The notes beneath the pieces are model-generated. The model was given only the letters and a program-made list of their open reading frames with translations, was not told where the DNA came from and searched no databases. 45,543 nt of DNA. It comes from Acidobacteriota bacterium (lineage in GTDB: Bacteria > Acidobacteriota > Vicinamibacteria > Vicinamibacterales > UBA2999). The stretch's first letter is position 1; every line of letters starts with the position of its first letter. This document shows, piece by piece, positions 31,604-39,626 of the stretch. Position numbers and translations under genes: made by a program. The stretch covers positions 1 through 45,543 of the forward strand of contig JACPPO010000039.1 in the NCBI GenBank assembly GCA_016190945.1, in the 5' to 3' direction.

Positions 31604-31672
31604 GACACGAAGACACGGAGGCGCGGAGTTCAAAACAAAGAGGCTTTCTCCGTGTCTCTGTGGCTCCGTGGC
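31604..31672. repeat. Imperfect palindrome of CACGGAG/CTCCGTG-type words
   Basis: The left arm (31604-31628, GACACGAAGACACGGAGGCG...) and right arm (31648-31672, CTCCGTGTCTCTGTGGCTCC...) match at about 18 of 25 positions as an inverted repeat around a 19-nt loop (31629-31647). Both arms are built from near-copies of an 8-nt word. Similar CACAGAGACACAGAGG-like palindromes recur between genes of various environmental bacteria (recalled, not searched). It fills the gap between nadC and birA. Confidence 0.72.
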
Positions 31673-31692
31673 CCGTGGAAGCGAAGACTGTA

Positions 31693-32547
31693 TCAAGCAG
31701 GTTCGATTTCGAAGCTGAGATCGACCGCCGGCGCGGAATGTGTCAGCGCGCCAACGGAGATGTAATCGGCGCCCGTGGCCGCCAGCTCGCGCATGCGCGG
31801 CAACGTCACACCGCCGGAGATCTCGGTCTTGGCCCGCCCGCGGCAGCGCCTCACCGCCTCCACGATATCCGGGGTCGACAGGTTGTCGAGCAGGATGATC
31901 TCGGCGCCCGCGCGCAGCGCGTCGTCCACCTGGCCGAGCGTCTGCGCCTCGACCTCCGTGGGCATCTCCCGGTTGCCTTTGCGCATGCGCCTCACCGCCT
32001 GCTCGACGCCGCCGGCGAGGCGTACGTGGTTGTCCTTGATCAGGATGCCCTCGTCCAGGCCGCCGCGATGATTTACGCCGCCACCGACGCGAACGGCGTA
32101 CTTCTCGAGCGCGCGCAGGAGCGGAGTCGTCTTGCGCGTGTCGAGCACCGTCACCCGGCCGCCAGCGGCTTCCACGAACTGGCGCGTCAAAGTGGCGATG
32201 GCCGACAGCCGCTGGAGAAAATTGAGCGCGGTGCGTTCGGCCGTCAGCAGCGCGGACGCCTGGCCGCGGTACTCCGCGACCACCATCGCCGGCTCGCAGC
32301 GCTCGCCGTCTGCGCGCCGCACGTCGACGGCCACCCCTGGATCGAGCTGACGAAAGGCTTCGGACGCGATGTCGAGGCCCGCGATCACGCAGGACGACTT
32401 CGACAGAACGATCCCGCGCGCCCTCTGGTCGCGATCGATCACCGTCTCGGTGGTGACGTCGCCCCAGCCGAAATCCTCCGCCAGCGCCCGACGAACGATC
32501 TCCCGGTACATGCCGGGGTCGAGCGGCTCAAAGGGCATGGCCTTCAC
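31693..32547 (-). CDS. nadC: Nicotinate-nucleotide pyrophosphorylase (carboxylating)
   Basis: 284 residues from GTG 32547, overlapping the valS stop (GTGA). The enzyme makes nicotinate mononucleotide from quinolinate and PRPP in NAD synthesis. The phosphoribosyl-binding signature TRKTTPLLRALEKYAVRVGG is intact, followed by GVNHRGGLDEGILIKDNH. AERTALNFLQRLSAIAT and TEISGGVTLPRMRELAATG are also conserved. The length is normal. It is probably last in the long minus-strand operon starting at the mutase genes. nadA and nadB were not seen. Confidence 0.96.
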   Translation of the reverse strand: MKAMPFEPLDPGMYREIVRRALAEDFGWGDVTTETVIDRDQRARGIVLSKSSCVIAGLDIASEAFRQLDPGVAVDVRRADGERCEPAMVVAEYRGQASALLTAERTALNFLQRLSAIATLTRQFVEAAGGRVTVLDTRKTTPLLRALEKYAVRVGGGVNHRGGLDEGILIKDNHVRLAGGVEQAVRRMRKGNREMPTEVEAQTLGQVDDALRAGAEIILLDNLSTPDIVEAVRRCRGRAKTEISGGVTLPRMRELAATGADYISVGALTHSAPAVDLSFEIEPA

Positions 32548-35153
32548 GCGGCCGGCTCCTCGGCGAACTTCAAGTCGGGCTCCGTGACGTCGGCGAAGAT
32601 CAACTCGCGAATATGAGCAGCGGCCTGGAAATCCCGCGTCGCGGGATTGAGCGGCTCGAAGGCCGCCGGCAGTACCGCACGCGCGATGACCGCCTTGACC
32701 GGCTTCTTAGCCAGGGCCTTGATGCGCCGGATTTCCGCCAGTGCCAGCTGGCTCTGGAGGAACACATTCACCGCGGCAGCGTCGGCTCCGCCAATCGGCG
32801 CAACGATCTCGTCGCTGGTGGGCCACCTCGCCCGGTGAATCGACCCCGGACGCCACCAGGACCAGACTTCCTCGGTGACAAACGGCAGGTACGGCGCGAA
32901 CAATCGCAGGATTGCCGAGAGGGCCACGAGCATCGCGCTATTGGCCGAGGCCGCGCCTTCGGGGGTGAAGTCGCCGTACCGCCGCGCTTTCACCAGCTCA
33001 AGGTAGTCGTCGCAGAAGGACCAGAAGAAACGCTCGGTTCGTTCCAGCACTCGCGCGTAGTCATACGCCTCGAACTGCTCGGTCGATTCCCGAACGAGCA
33101 GCGAGAGGCCGCTCAGCATCCCACGGTCGAGCGGCTCGGCGATCCCACCCCGCCGCGCACGCGTGCGCGGCGGGGACCCCGCGTCCTGGTCGCGCGGCTC
33201 GAACGGCATCAGGATGAACCTTGCGGCGTTGAGGATCTTGATGGCCAGGCGCCGGCCGACTTTCATTTGCCCCGGGTCGAAGGCCGTGTCGGTGCCCGGC
33301 CGGCCGCTGGCGGCCCAATACCGAACACCGTCCGATCCATGTTCCTCGAGCAGGGCCATCGGCGTGACGACATTGCCCTTCGACTTGGACATCTTCGTCC
33401 GGTCGGGATCGAGCACCCATCCGGAAATACCGGCGTTGGTCCAGGGCAGCGAGCCGTGCTCCAGATGCGAACGCAGCACCGTCGCGAACAGCCACGTGCG
33501 GATGATGTCGTGCGCCTGCGGACGCAGGTCCATCGGGAAGACGCGGCCAAACAGGTCCCCGTCCTCGAGCCAGCCGCCCGCGATCTGCGGCGTGACCGAG
33601 GAGGTCGCCCACGTATCCATCACGTCCGGGTCGCCCACAAACCCGTCGGGCTCCCCGCGCTCCGACGCGACATAGCCGTCCGGCACGTCGGTCGAGGGAT
33701 CGATCGGCAGGCGCGATTCATCCGGAACCAGCGGACGTTCGTAATTGATGCTGCTGTCTCCGCGCAGCGGGTACCAGACGGGGAACGGCACACCAAAGAA
33801 CCGCTGACGGCTGATGCACCAGTCCCCCACCAGGCCGTTCACCCAGTTCTCGTACCGATGCCGCATGTACTCGGGATGCCATCGCAGCTCGCGGCCACGT
33901 GCAATCAGCTCATCCCGGTACTCCAGCGTCCTGATAAACCACTGGCGGCTGGTAATGATCTCCAGCGGCCTGTCGCCCTTCTCATAGAACTTCACCGGGT
34001 GCGTGATCGGCCTGGGCTCGCCCACCAGGTCGCCCGATTCGCGAAGCAGCTCGACGCTGCGGGCGCGCGCTTTCGAGGCGGAGAGATTGGCCAGCTGGTC
34101 GTAGGCCTGCTGCGCGCGTGCCGCATCGCGCGACTCCCAGCCGGCCGTACCCCAGGTGACGGGCCGAAGCGCGCCGTTCGGCATGATGACGGCGCGCACC
34201 GGCAATGCCAGCTCACGCCACCAGGTCACGTCGGTGATGTCACCGAAGGTGCAGATCATGGCAATGCCGCTCCCCTTGGCAGGATCGGCCAGCACGTGCG
34301 CGCGTACCGGCACCGACACGCCAAACAGCGGCGTCGTCACGTCCGTGCCGAACAGCGGCTTGTACCGCTCGTCGTCTGGATGGGCCACAAGCGCGACGCA
34401 CGCGGGAATCAACTCCGGCCTCGTCGTCTCGATCTCGACCGGTGTTCCACCCGGTCGCTCGAAACGAATCCGGTGGAAGGCGCCAGGCTGTTCGCGATCC
34501 TCGAGCTCCGCCTGGGCGACCGCGGTGCGGAAGTCCACGTCCCACAGCGTCGGCGCCTCGAGCTGGTACGCGGCGCCGCGCTTCAGCAGGCGAAGGAACA
34601 ACGTCTGCGAGACACGCTGCGCGCGCCGATCGATGGTGGCGTAGGTCATCGACCAGTCAACCGAAAGACCGAGATGACGCCACAGGCGCTCGAACGCCTT
34701 TTCGTCCTCCGCGGTCAGGCGGTGGCACAGCCCGATGAAATTGGGCCGGGACACCGACACCGCCTGCTTGCCAGGCTTCTCCGGCGGCTGAAAAGCGGGG
34801 TCGTACGGAAGCGACGGGTCGCACCGTACGCCGTAATAGTTCTGCACGCGGCGTTCGGTCGGCAGGCCGTTGTCGTCCCAGCCCATCGGATAGAACACCG
34901 CCCTGCCGCGCATCCGTTGAAAGCGGGCTATGACATCGGTATGCGTGTACGAGAACACATGGCCGACGTGCAGCGACCCGCTGACGGTCGGTGGCGGCGT
35001 GTCAATCGAATACACGTCGGTCCGCTCGCGGCGCCGGTCGAACCGGTACGTGCCGTCGGTCTCCCAGCGGGCGGTCCATTTCGCCTCGAGACCTTCCAGG
35101 GCCGGCTTGTCAGGAAGCGTGATGGGATAATCCGCGTCGCGTACGTCAGGCAT
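32544..35153 (-). CDS. valS: Valyl-tRNA synthetase
   Basis: 869 residues. The HIGH motif is HVGH (62-65) in PTVSGSLHVGHVFSYTHTDV, and KMSKS is at 587-591 in TKMSKSKGNV. WWREL and GDWCISRQRFFGVPFPVWY lie in the catalytic core, and the editing domain holds ETTRPELIPACVALVAHP. The sequence pattern (GWDDNGLPTERRVQNYYGV) is the actinobacterial/archaeal ValRS type, shorter than the E. coli enzyme. The C-terminal coiled-coil tRNA-binding arm of bacterial ValRS is absent. It overlaps the 130-residue gene upstream by 8 nt and nadC downstream by 4 nt. Confidence 0.97.
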   Translation of the reverse strand: MPDVRDADYPITLPDKPALEGLEAKWTARWETDGTYRFDRRRERTDVYSIDTPPPTVSGSLHVGHVFSYTHTDVIARFQRMRGRAVFYPMGWDDNGLPTERRVQNYYGVRCDPSLPYDPAFQPPEKPGKQAVSVSRPNFIGLCHRLTAEDEKAFERLWRHLGLSVDWSMTYATIDRRAQRVSQTLFLRLLKRGAAYQLEAPTLWDVDFRTAVAQAELEDREQPGAFHRIRFERPGGTPVEIETTRPELIPACVALVAHPDDERYKPLFGTDVTTPLFGVSVPVRAHVLADPAKGSGIAMICTFGDITDVTWWRELALPVRAVIMPNGALRPVTWGTAGWESRDAARAQQAYDQLANLSASKARARSVELLRESGDLVGEPRPITHPVKFYEKGDRPLEIITSRQWFIRTLEYRDELIARGRELRWHPEYMRHRYENWVNGLVGDWCISRQRFFGVPFPVWYPLRGDSSINYERPLVPDESRLPIDPSTDVPDGYVASERGEPDGFVGDPDVMDTWATSSVTPQIAGGWLEDGDLFGRVFPMDLRPQAHDIIRTWLFATVLRSHLEHGSLPWTNAGISGWVLDPDRTKMSKSKGNVVTPMALLEEHGSDGVRYWAASGRPGTDTAFDPGQMKVGRRLAIKILNAARFILMPFEPRDQDAGSPPRTRARRGGIAEPLDRGMLSGLSLLVRESTEQFEAYDYARVLERTERFFWSFCDDYLELVKARRYGDFTPEGAASANSAMLVALSAILRLFAPYLPFVTEEVWSWWRPGSIHRARWPTSDEIVAPIGGADAAAVNVFLQSQLALAEIRRIKALAKKPVKAVIARAVLPAAFEPLNPATRDFQAAAHIRELIFADVTEPDLKFAEEPAA

Positions 35154-35538
35154 GCTGCTTGTCGCGGATCCGGTCGATTTCTTGCCGGACGAGCCGCTCC
35201 GCCACCTCCGAGACCACCTCGACGACGACCGCGCGGACCGCGTCCGGCGCGAGACGCTCGATGATGCGACGGGTCAGGTCGTCCAGGAGCGCATCGGTGA
35301 TTCGCGGTTCACCATCCGTTGACGTCAGGCGCACGGGCCTGGCGCCGGGTTCCCCCTCCTCCAGCGCGAGCAGGGCGGCGAACGCCTCGGCGATCGGGCT
35401 CGGCGCGGGGGCCGTCACCTCGCTCGAGGGTTCAGCCGGGGGCGTGCGCGGCGACGCACTTAACGCCGCGAACGCGGAGTCGAGCCGGTCGAAGTACTCG
35501 TCGAGCGAATCGTTCGGGCGGTCCGGCGTATCGGCCAT
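35146..35538 (-). CDS. Unknown 130-residue protein with a helical C-terminal domain
   Basis: No confident family. The first third is acidic and contains NDSLDEYFDRLDSAFAALS. A Pro/Ser/Ala-rich linker (about 32-50) follows. The C-terminal 45 residues (ITDALLDDLTRRIIERLAPD, then VVSEVAERLVRQEIDRIRD) form amphipathic helices. They resemble the C-terminal oligomerisation segment of PopZ/DUF2497-type proteins and of several bacterial polarity or response-regulator proteins. That resemblance is suggestive only. It lies 2 nt after the mutase small subunit and overlaps valS by 8 nt, so it is in the operon. Confidence 0.72.
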   Translation of the reverse strand: MADTPDRPNDSLDEYFDRLDSAFAALSASPRTPPAEPSSEVTAPAPSPIAEAFAALLALEEGEPGARPVRLTSTDGEPRITDALLDDLTRRIIERLAPDAVRAVVVEVVSEVAERLVRQEIDRIRDKQHA

Positions 35539-35540
35539 GC

Positions 35541-35951
35541 TCAGGGGCTTTCAACTCTCGACCGGACGTTCTTCCTGATAAAGTCGACGACGTCCTGCAT
35601 CGGTGTGCCAGGAGGAAACATCCCGCGGACGCCAATCTCGTTCAGCTTCGGGATGTCCGCATCGGGGATGATGCCGCCAAGGACGACGAGCACGTCACGA
35701 AGCCCCCGGTCCTCCAGCAGCGTCATGACACGCGGGCAAATGTGCATATGCGCGCCGGAGAGGATCGACAGCCCAATCACATCCGCATCTTCCTGGAGCG
35801 CGGCCGCGACAATCTGCTCCGGCGCCTGCCTGAGACCGATGTAGATCACCTCCATGCCCGCATCGCGCAGCGCCCGGGCGATCACCCTGGCGCCGCGGTC
35901 GTGGCCGTCGAGGCCGGGCTTGGCGATGACGACGCGGATCTTGTGGTGCAC
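35541..35951 (-). CDS. Methylmalonyl-CoA mutase, B12-binding (C-terminal/small) subunit
   Basis: 136 residues. The cobalamin-binding domain is complete: [22 protein letters not shown] has D15-x-H17-x-x-G20, whose His is the lower axial Co ligand. LSILSGAHM and [14 protein letters not shown] form the rest of the B12 fold. It lies 13 nt after the large subunit, so the mutase is split in two chains, as in archaea and some bacteria, rather than one long polypeptide. The chaperone MeaB and epimerase are encoded at 1-1809. The complex interconverts (R)-methylmalonyl-CoA and succinyl-CoA. Confidence 0.95.
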   Translation of the reverse strand: MHHKIRVVIAKPGLDGHDRGARVIARALRDAGMEVIYIGLRQAPEQIVAAALQEDADVIGLSILSGAHMHICPRVMTLLEDRGLRDVLVVLGGIIPDADIPKLNEIGVRGMFPPGTPMQDVVDFIRKNVRSRVESP

Positions 35952-35964
35952 GGCTTCCTGCCTA

Positions 35965-37596
35965 CTAGACTACGGGAATCTCTCCGTACTCACCCCAGAC
36001 ATCGCGCAGCGCGTCGCACATTTCGCCGACGGTCGCGTAGGCGCGCACCGCGTCGAGCAGCAGTGGCATCGTGTTGGCGCCGTTCGCGGCGCCCTCTTTC
36101 AGCCGGTCGAGCAACCGCCGGACCGCGGCGGTATCGCGCCTTGCCTTCACTTGCGCCAGCTTGGCCCGCTGCGTCTCGGCGGCGGACTGATCGATATACA
36201 GGATCCCGATTGGCCCCCCTGCGTCCGCAACGCACTCGTTGACGCCAACGATGATCTGTTCCCGTCTTTCGACCGCCTGCTGGAACGTGTAGGCGCTTTC
36301 GGCGATCTCTCGTTGTGGATAGCCGCGCTCGATCGCCTCCACCATGCCACCCATCCGGTCGATGATCTCGAAGTAGGCCAGCGCCTCCTCCTCCATATCG
36401 CGTGTGAGCTTCTCCACGAAATACGACCCGCCAAGCGGATCGACGACGTCGGTCACGCCGGTCTCGTGCGCGATGATCTGCTGCGTCCGCAACGCCAGCG
36501 TGGCGGCCTCGGCGGTCGGCAGCGCGAGCGCCTCATCCAGCGAGTTGGTATGGAGCGACTGCGTGCCGGCCAGGACGGGCGCGAGCGCCTGCAGGGCCGT
36601 CCGAACGACATTGTTATACGGCTGCTGCGCGGTGAGTGAGACCCCGGCGGTCTGCGTGTGAAACCGCAGCTGCCAGGAGCGCGGATCTCTGGCCTTGAAC
36701 CGGTCGCGCATCACGTGCGCCCAGAGACGGCGGGCGGCACGGTATTTCGCGATCTCCTCGAAGAAGTCGCTGTGCGAGTTGAAGAAGAAGGAGATGCGCG
36801 GGGCGAATTCGTCCACGTCGAGGCCGGCTTCTATGCCGTACTGGACGTACTCCACACCGTCGCGCAGGGTGAAGGCGAGCTCCTGCGCCGCGGTCGCGCC
36901 CGCTTCGCGGATATGGTAGCCGCTCACCGAGATCGTGTTCCACTTCGGCACGTGCCTGGCGCAGAAGGCGAAGATGTCGGTGATCAAGCGCATGGACGGG
37001 CGCGGCGGGTAGATGTACTCCTTCTGCGCAATGAATTCCTTCAAGATGTCGTTCTGAATCGTGCCCGACAGGGTTTGCCAGCCGGCGCCCTGCTGCTCCG
37101 CCACCACCAGGTACATCGCAAAGATCATTGCGGCCGGCGAGTTAATCGTCATGGACGAGGTGACCGCGCCGAGATCGATCCCGTTGAAGAGCGTCTCCAT
37201 GTCGGCGAGCGACGCGACGTTGACGCCACACTTGCCGACCTCGCCGAGCGACAGCTCGTGATCCGGGTCGCGTCCCATCAGCGTGGGCAGATCGAACGCG
37301 ACGCTGAGGCCGGTGCCGCCGGCCGCGAGCAGCTGCTTGTAGCGCTGGTTGGTCTCCTCCGGCGTCCCAAACCCCGCAAACTGCCTCATCGTCCAGAGCC
37401 GGCCGCGGTAGCCGCTGGCGTGGATCCCTCGCGTGTACGGGAACTCGCCCGGGTCGCCCAGGTCGCGCTGATAGTCAAGGGACGAGATGTCGGCGGGTGT
37501 GTAGAGCGGCGCGACGGCGCGTCCCGAGATGGTCGTAAACAGTCCGCGCCGCTCGGCACGCCCGGCGGACGCGGCGCCTGAGGTCGCGCGCTTCAT
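35965..37596 (-). CDS. Methylmalonyl-CoA mutase, large (catalytic) subunit
   Basis: 543 residues from ATG 37596; a TTG three codons upstream would overlap the predicted -10 element. The TIM-barrel substrate domain has [64 protein letters not shown] (with the catalytic His) and [14 protein letters not shown]. The C-terminal B12 domain is on the separate gene downstream, so this is the alpha/large chain of a two-subunit mutase. It is first in a likely five-gene operon (mutase large, mutase small, 130-residue unknown, valS, nadC). It is divergent from glutamate dehydrogenase with 29 nt between the start codons. Confidence 0.96.
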   Translation of the reverse strand: MKRATSGAASAGRAERRGLFTTISGRAVAPLYTPADISSLDYQRDLGDPGEFPYTRGIHASGYRGRLWTMRQFAGFGTPEETNQRYKQLLAAGGTGLSVAFDLPTLMGRDPDHELSLGEVGKCGVNVASLADMETLFNGIDLGAVTSSMTINSPAAMIFAMYLVVAEQQGAGWQTLSGTIQNDILKEFIAQKEYIYPPRPSMRLITDIFAFCARHVPKWNTISVSGYHIREAGATAAQELAFTLRDGVEYVQYGIEAGLDVDEFAPRISFFFNSHSDFFEEIAKYRAARRLWAHVMRDRFKARDPRSWQLRFHTQTAGVSLTAQQPYNNVVRTALQALAPVLAGTQSLHTNSLDEALALPTAEAATLALRTQQIIAHETGVTDVVDPLGGSYFVEKLTRDMEEEALAYFEIIDRMGGMVEAIERGYPQREIAESAYTFQQAVERREQIIVGVNECVADAGGPIGILYIDQSAAETQRAKLAQVKARRDTAAVRRLLDRLKEGAANGANTMPLLLDAVRAYATVGEMCDALRDVWGEYGEIPVV

Positions 37597-37604
37597 CCCG
37601 CTCA

Positions 37605-37618
37605 ATTCTACTTACAAT
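37605..37618. promoter_or_regulatory. Back-to-back -10 elements for divergent leaderless genes
   Basis: On the minus strand TAGAAT (37610-37605) lies 8 nt before the mutase ATG (37596). On the plus strand TACAAT (37613-37618) lies 7 nt before the dehydrogenase ATG (37626). Both would give transcripts starting at or within two bases of the start codon. The two hexamers are only 2 nt apart, so the promoters probably interfere. Confidence 0.5.
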
Positions 37619-37625
37619 GTGGGAC

Positions 37626-38876
37626 ATGCCCGACTCCGGCAGCATCTTCGGCGCGATGCTCCAGGAATTTGACGAGGCCGCCCGCATCCTCAACCTCGAG
37701 CCTGGCATCTGGAGGATCCTCACCCATCCAAAGCGGCAGATCACCGTCTCGTGTCCCGTGCAGATGGACAACGGCGAGATCGAGGTCTTCACCGGGTATC
37801 GCGTGCAGTACAACATCACGCTGGGCCCGGCCAAGGGCGGCATCCGCTATCACCCCGACGTCACTCTCGACGAGGTCACGGCGCTCGCGGCGTGGATGAC
37901 GTGGAAGTGCGCCGTGGCGCACATCCCGTTCGGCGGCGGCAAAGGCGGGGTGGTCTGCGATCCGACGCGCATGTCGCGCCGCGAGCTCGAGGCGCTGACG
38001 CGGCGCTACGTCGCGGAAATCATCGACGCGATCGGTCCGGAGAAGGACGTGCCGGCGCCCGACGTCAACACCAACGACCAGATCATGGCGTGGGTGATGG
38101 ACACCTACAGCATGCACGTCGGCCACACCTCCACGGCCGTCGTCACCGGCAAGCCGGTGGAGCTGGGCGGGTCGCTCGGGCGGCGCGAGGCGACGGGGCG
38201 CGGCGTGATGATCGTCACGCGCGAGGCCGCCAAGCACCTGGGCCTCGACCTCAAGAGCGCCACCATTGCGGTCCAGGGCTTCGGGAACGTCGGATCCGTC
38301 TCCGCGGACTTGCTTGCCAGGGCCGGCGCGAGGATTGTCGCCGTCAGCAGCTCGAAAGGCGGCGTCTACAACGCCAAGGGGCTGGACATCGCGGAGATGC
38401 TCGATTACGCCCGCGAACACAAGACGATCGACCACTTCCCCGGCGGCGAGTCAATCGACAACGAACAGCTGTTGGCCCTGGATGCCGACGTCCTGATCCC
38501 GGCCGCCCTCGAGAACCAGATCACGGCGGACAACGCCGGGACGATTCGCGCGAAGATCGTCACCGAGGGCGCCAACGGTCCGACGACTCCGGACGCGCAT
38601 AAGATGCTGCACGGGCGCGGCATCTTTGTCATCCCGGACATCCTGGCCAATTCCGGCGGCGTGACCGTCTCGTACTTCGAGTGGGTGCAGGACCGCTACG
38701 GCTACTTCTGGGAGGAGGAGGAGGTCAACGCGCGGCTGGAAAAGAAGATGCGCGAGGCGTTTGACGACGTGCTCCAGACGTCGCTGAAGTACAAGGTCGA
38801 CCTGCGCACCGCCGCCTACATTGTCGCGATCTCACGCGTCGGGACCGTCACCAAGATGCGCGGCATGTACGCCTGA
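37626..38876 (+). CDS. Glu/Leu/Phe/Val dehydrogenase (probably NAD(P)-glutamate dehydrogenase)
   Basis: 416 residues from ATG 37626; an ATG three codons upstream is also open. The substrate-domain lysines are all present: K70 in [12 protein letters not shown]94 in MTWKCAV and K106 in PFGGGKGGV. The catalytic Asp is in [12 protein letters not shown]. The Rossmann domain has VQGFGNVGS, the NAD-binding GxGxxG-type. The enzyme deaminates glutamate to 2-oxoglutarate, linking nitrogen and carbon metabolism. Length and the [25 protein letters not shown] segment fit the GdhA-type short form. It precedes a NodB-like gene by 32 nt. Confidence 0.95.
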   Translation: MPDSGSIFGAMLQEFDEAARILNLEPGIWRILTHPKRQITVSCPVQMDNGEIEVFTGYRVQYNITLGPAKGGIRYHPDVTLDEVTALAAWMTWKCAVAHIPFGGGKGGVVCDPTRMSRRELEALTRRYVAEIIDAIGPEKDVPAPDVNTNDQIMAWVMDTYSMHVGHTSTAVVTGKPVELGGSLGRREATGRGVMIVTREAAKHLGLDLKSATIAVQGFGNVGSVSADLLARAGARIVAVSSSKGGVYNAKGLDIAEMLDYAREHKTIDHFPGGESIDNEQLLALDADVLIPAALENQITADNAGTIRAKIVTEGANGPTTPDAHKMLHGRGIFVIPDILANSGGVTVSYFEWVQDRYGYFWEEEEVNARLEKKMREAFDDVLQTSLKYKVDLRTAAYIVAISRVGTVTKMRGMYA

Positions 38877-38908
38877 GGCTGCGCACGATCCGCACATAGG
38901 GCCCATTC

Positions 38909-39622
38909 ATGTGGATCCTTACGGTCATCGGCTTCGGCGTGATGGCGCTGGCGCACGCCGCCCCGGCGCCGTTCCTGCTCGACAAGATGGCGGGCGATCG
39001 GGCCGTCTGGCACATGCCGCGCGACGCTCCGGCCACCGTGTACCTCACTTTCGACGATGGACCGAATCCGGCGACGACGCCGGACCTGCTCGATGTGCTC
39101 GCGCGCGAACACGTGCCGGCGACCTTCTTCGTGATCGACCGCCATCTTACCGATCGGACGGCTCCGATCGTGAGACGCATGTTCGCGGAGGGGCACGCGG
39201 TCGGCCTGCACTCGGCCTCGCGCCGCTACATGCTCCTGGACGCGGCGGAACTGGCGTCGACGTTGACCGGTGCCGCCGACCGCATCGAGATGCTGACGGG
39301 CACGCGGCCGTGTCGCGCCTTTCGGCCGCACGCGGGATGGCGCAACGGCGAGATGTACGTCGGTCTCCAGCGCAATGACTACAGGCTCATCGGCTGGGGC
39401 TGGATGCTGTGGGACTGGAACTGGTTCAAGCGCCGCACAGCCGACAGCATTGTGAAGCGGCTGGCCGCGCGCGTGGCGGCCGGCGATATCGTGGTCATGC
39501 ACGACGGCGACGAGTCGGCGCCGTTCAGGGATCAGCGGCAGACGGTCGTCGCGACGGCCCGTCTGATTTCAGCATTGCGCGCGCGCGCATTCCAGTTCGG
39601 TGTGGTATGTCAGAACGGCTGA
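38909..39622 (+). CDS. NodB-like polysaccharide deacetylase with altered metal site
   Basis: 237 residues. A hydrophobic N-terminal segment (MWILTVIGFGVMALAHAAP) serves as signal or anchor. The NodB motif TFDDGPNP gives D49 and D50. The second motif reads HSASR (101-105), so the second metal-binding His of the HSxxH consensus is replaced by Arg. The third motif is FRPHAGWRN, and VVMHDGD near the C-terminus is the usual catalytic His-Asp. The family de-N-acetylates chitin or peptidoglycan sugars with a metal. Lacking one ligand, this copy may be inactive, use another residue, or have another substrate. It follows glutamate dehydrogenase and converges on the VWA gene. Confidence 0.86.
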   Translation: MWILTVIGFGVMALAHAAPAPFLLDKMAGDRAVWHMPRDAPATVYLTFDDGPNPATTPDLLDVLAREHVPATFFVIDRHLTDRTAPIVRRMFAEGHAVGLHSASRRYMLLDAAELASTLTGAADRIEMLTGTRPCRAFRPHAGWRNGEMYVGLQRNDYRLIGWGWMLWDWNWFKRRTADSIVKRLAARVAAGDIVVMHDGDESAPFRDQRQTVVATARLISALRARAFQFGVVCQNG

Positions 39623-39626
39623 GTAT

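Noticed and set aside
32613-35264. 883-codon open frame opposite valS
   Set aside because: Antisense to a complete ValRS with intact HVGH and KMSKS motifs. Its translation is Arg/Pro-rich without any domain.
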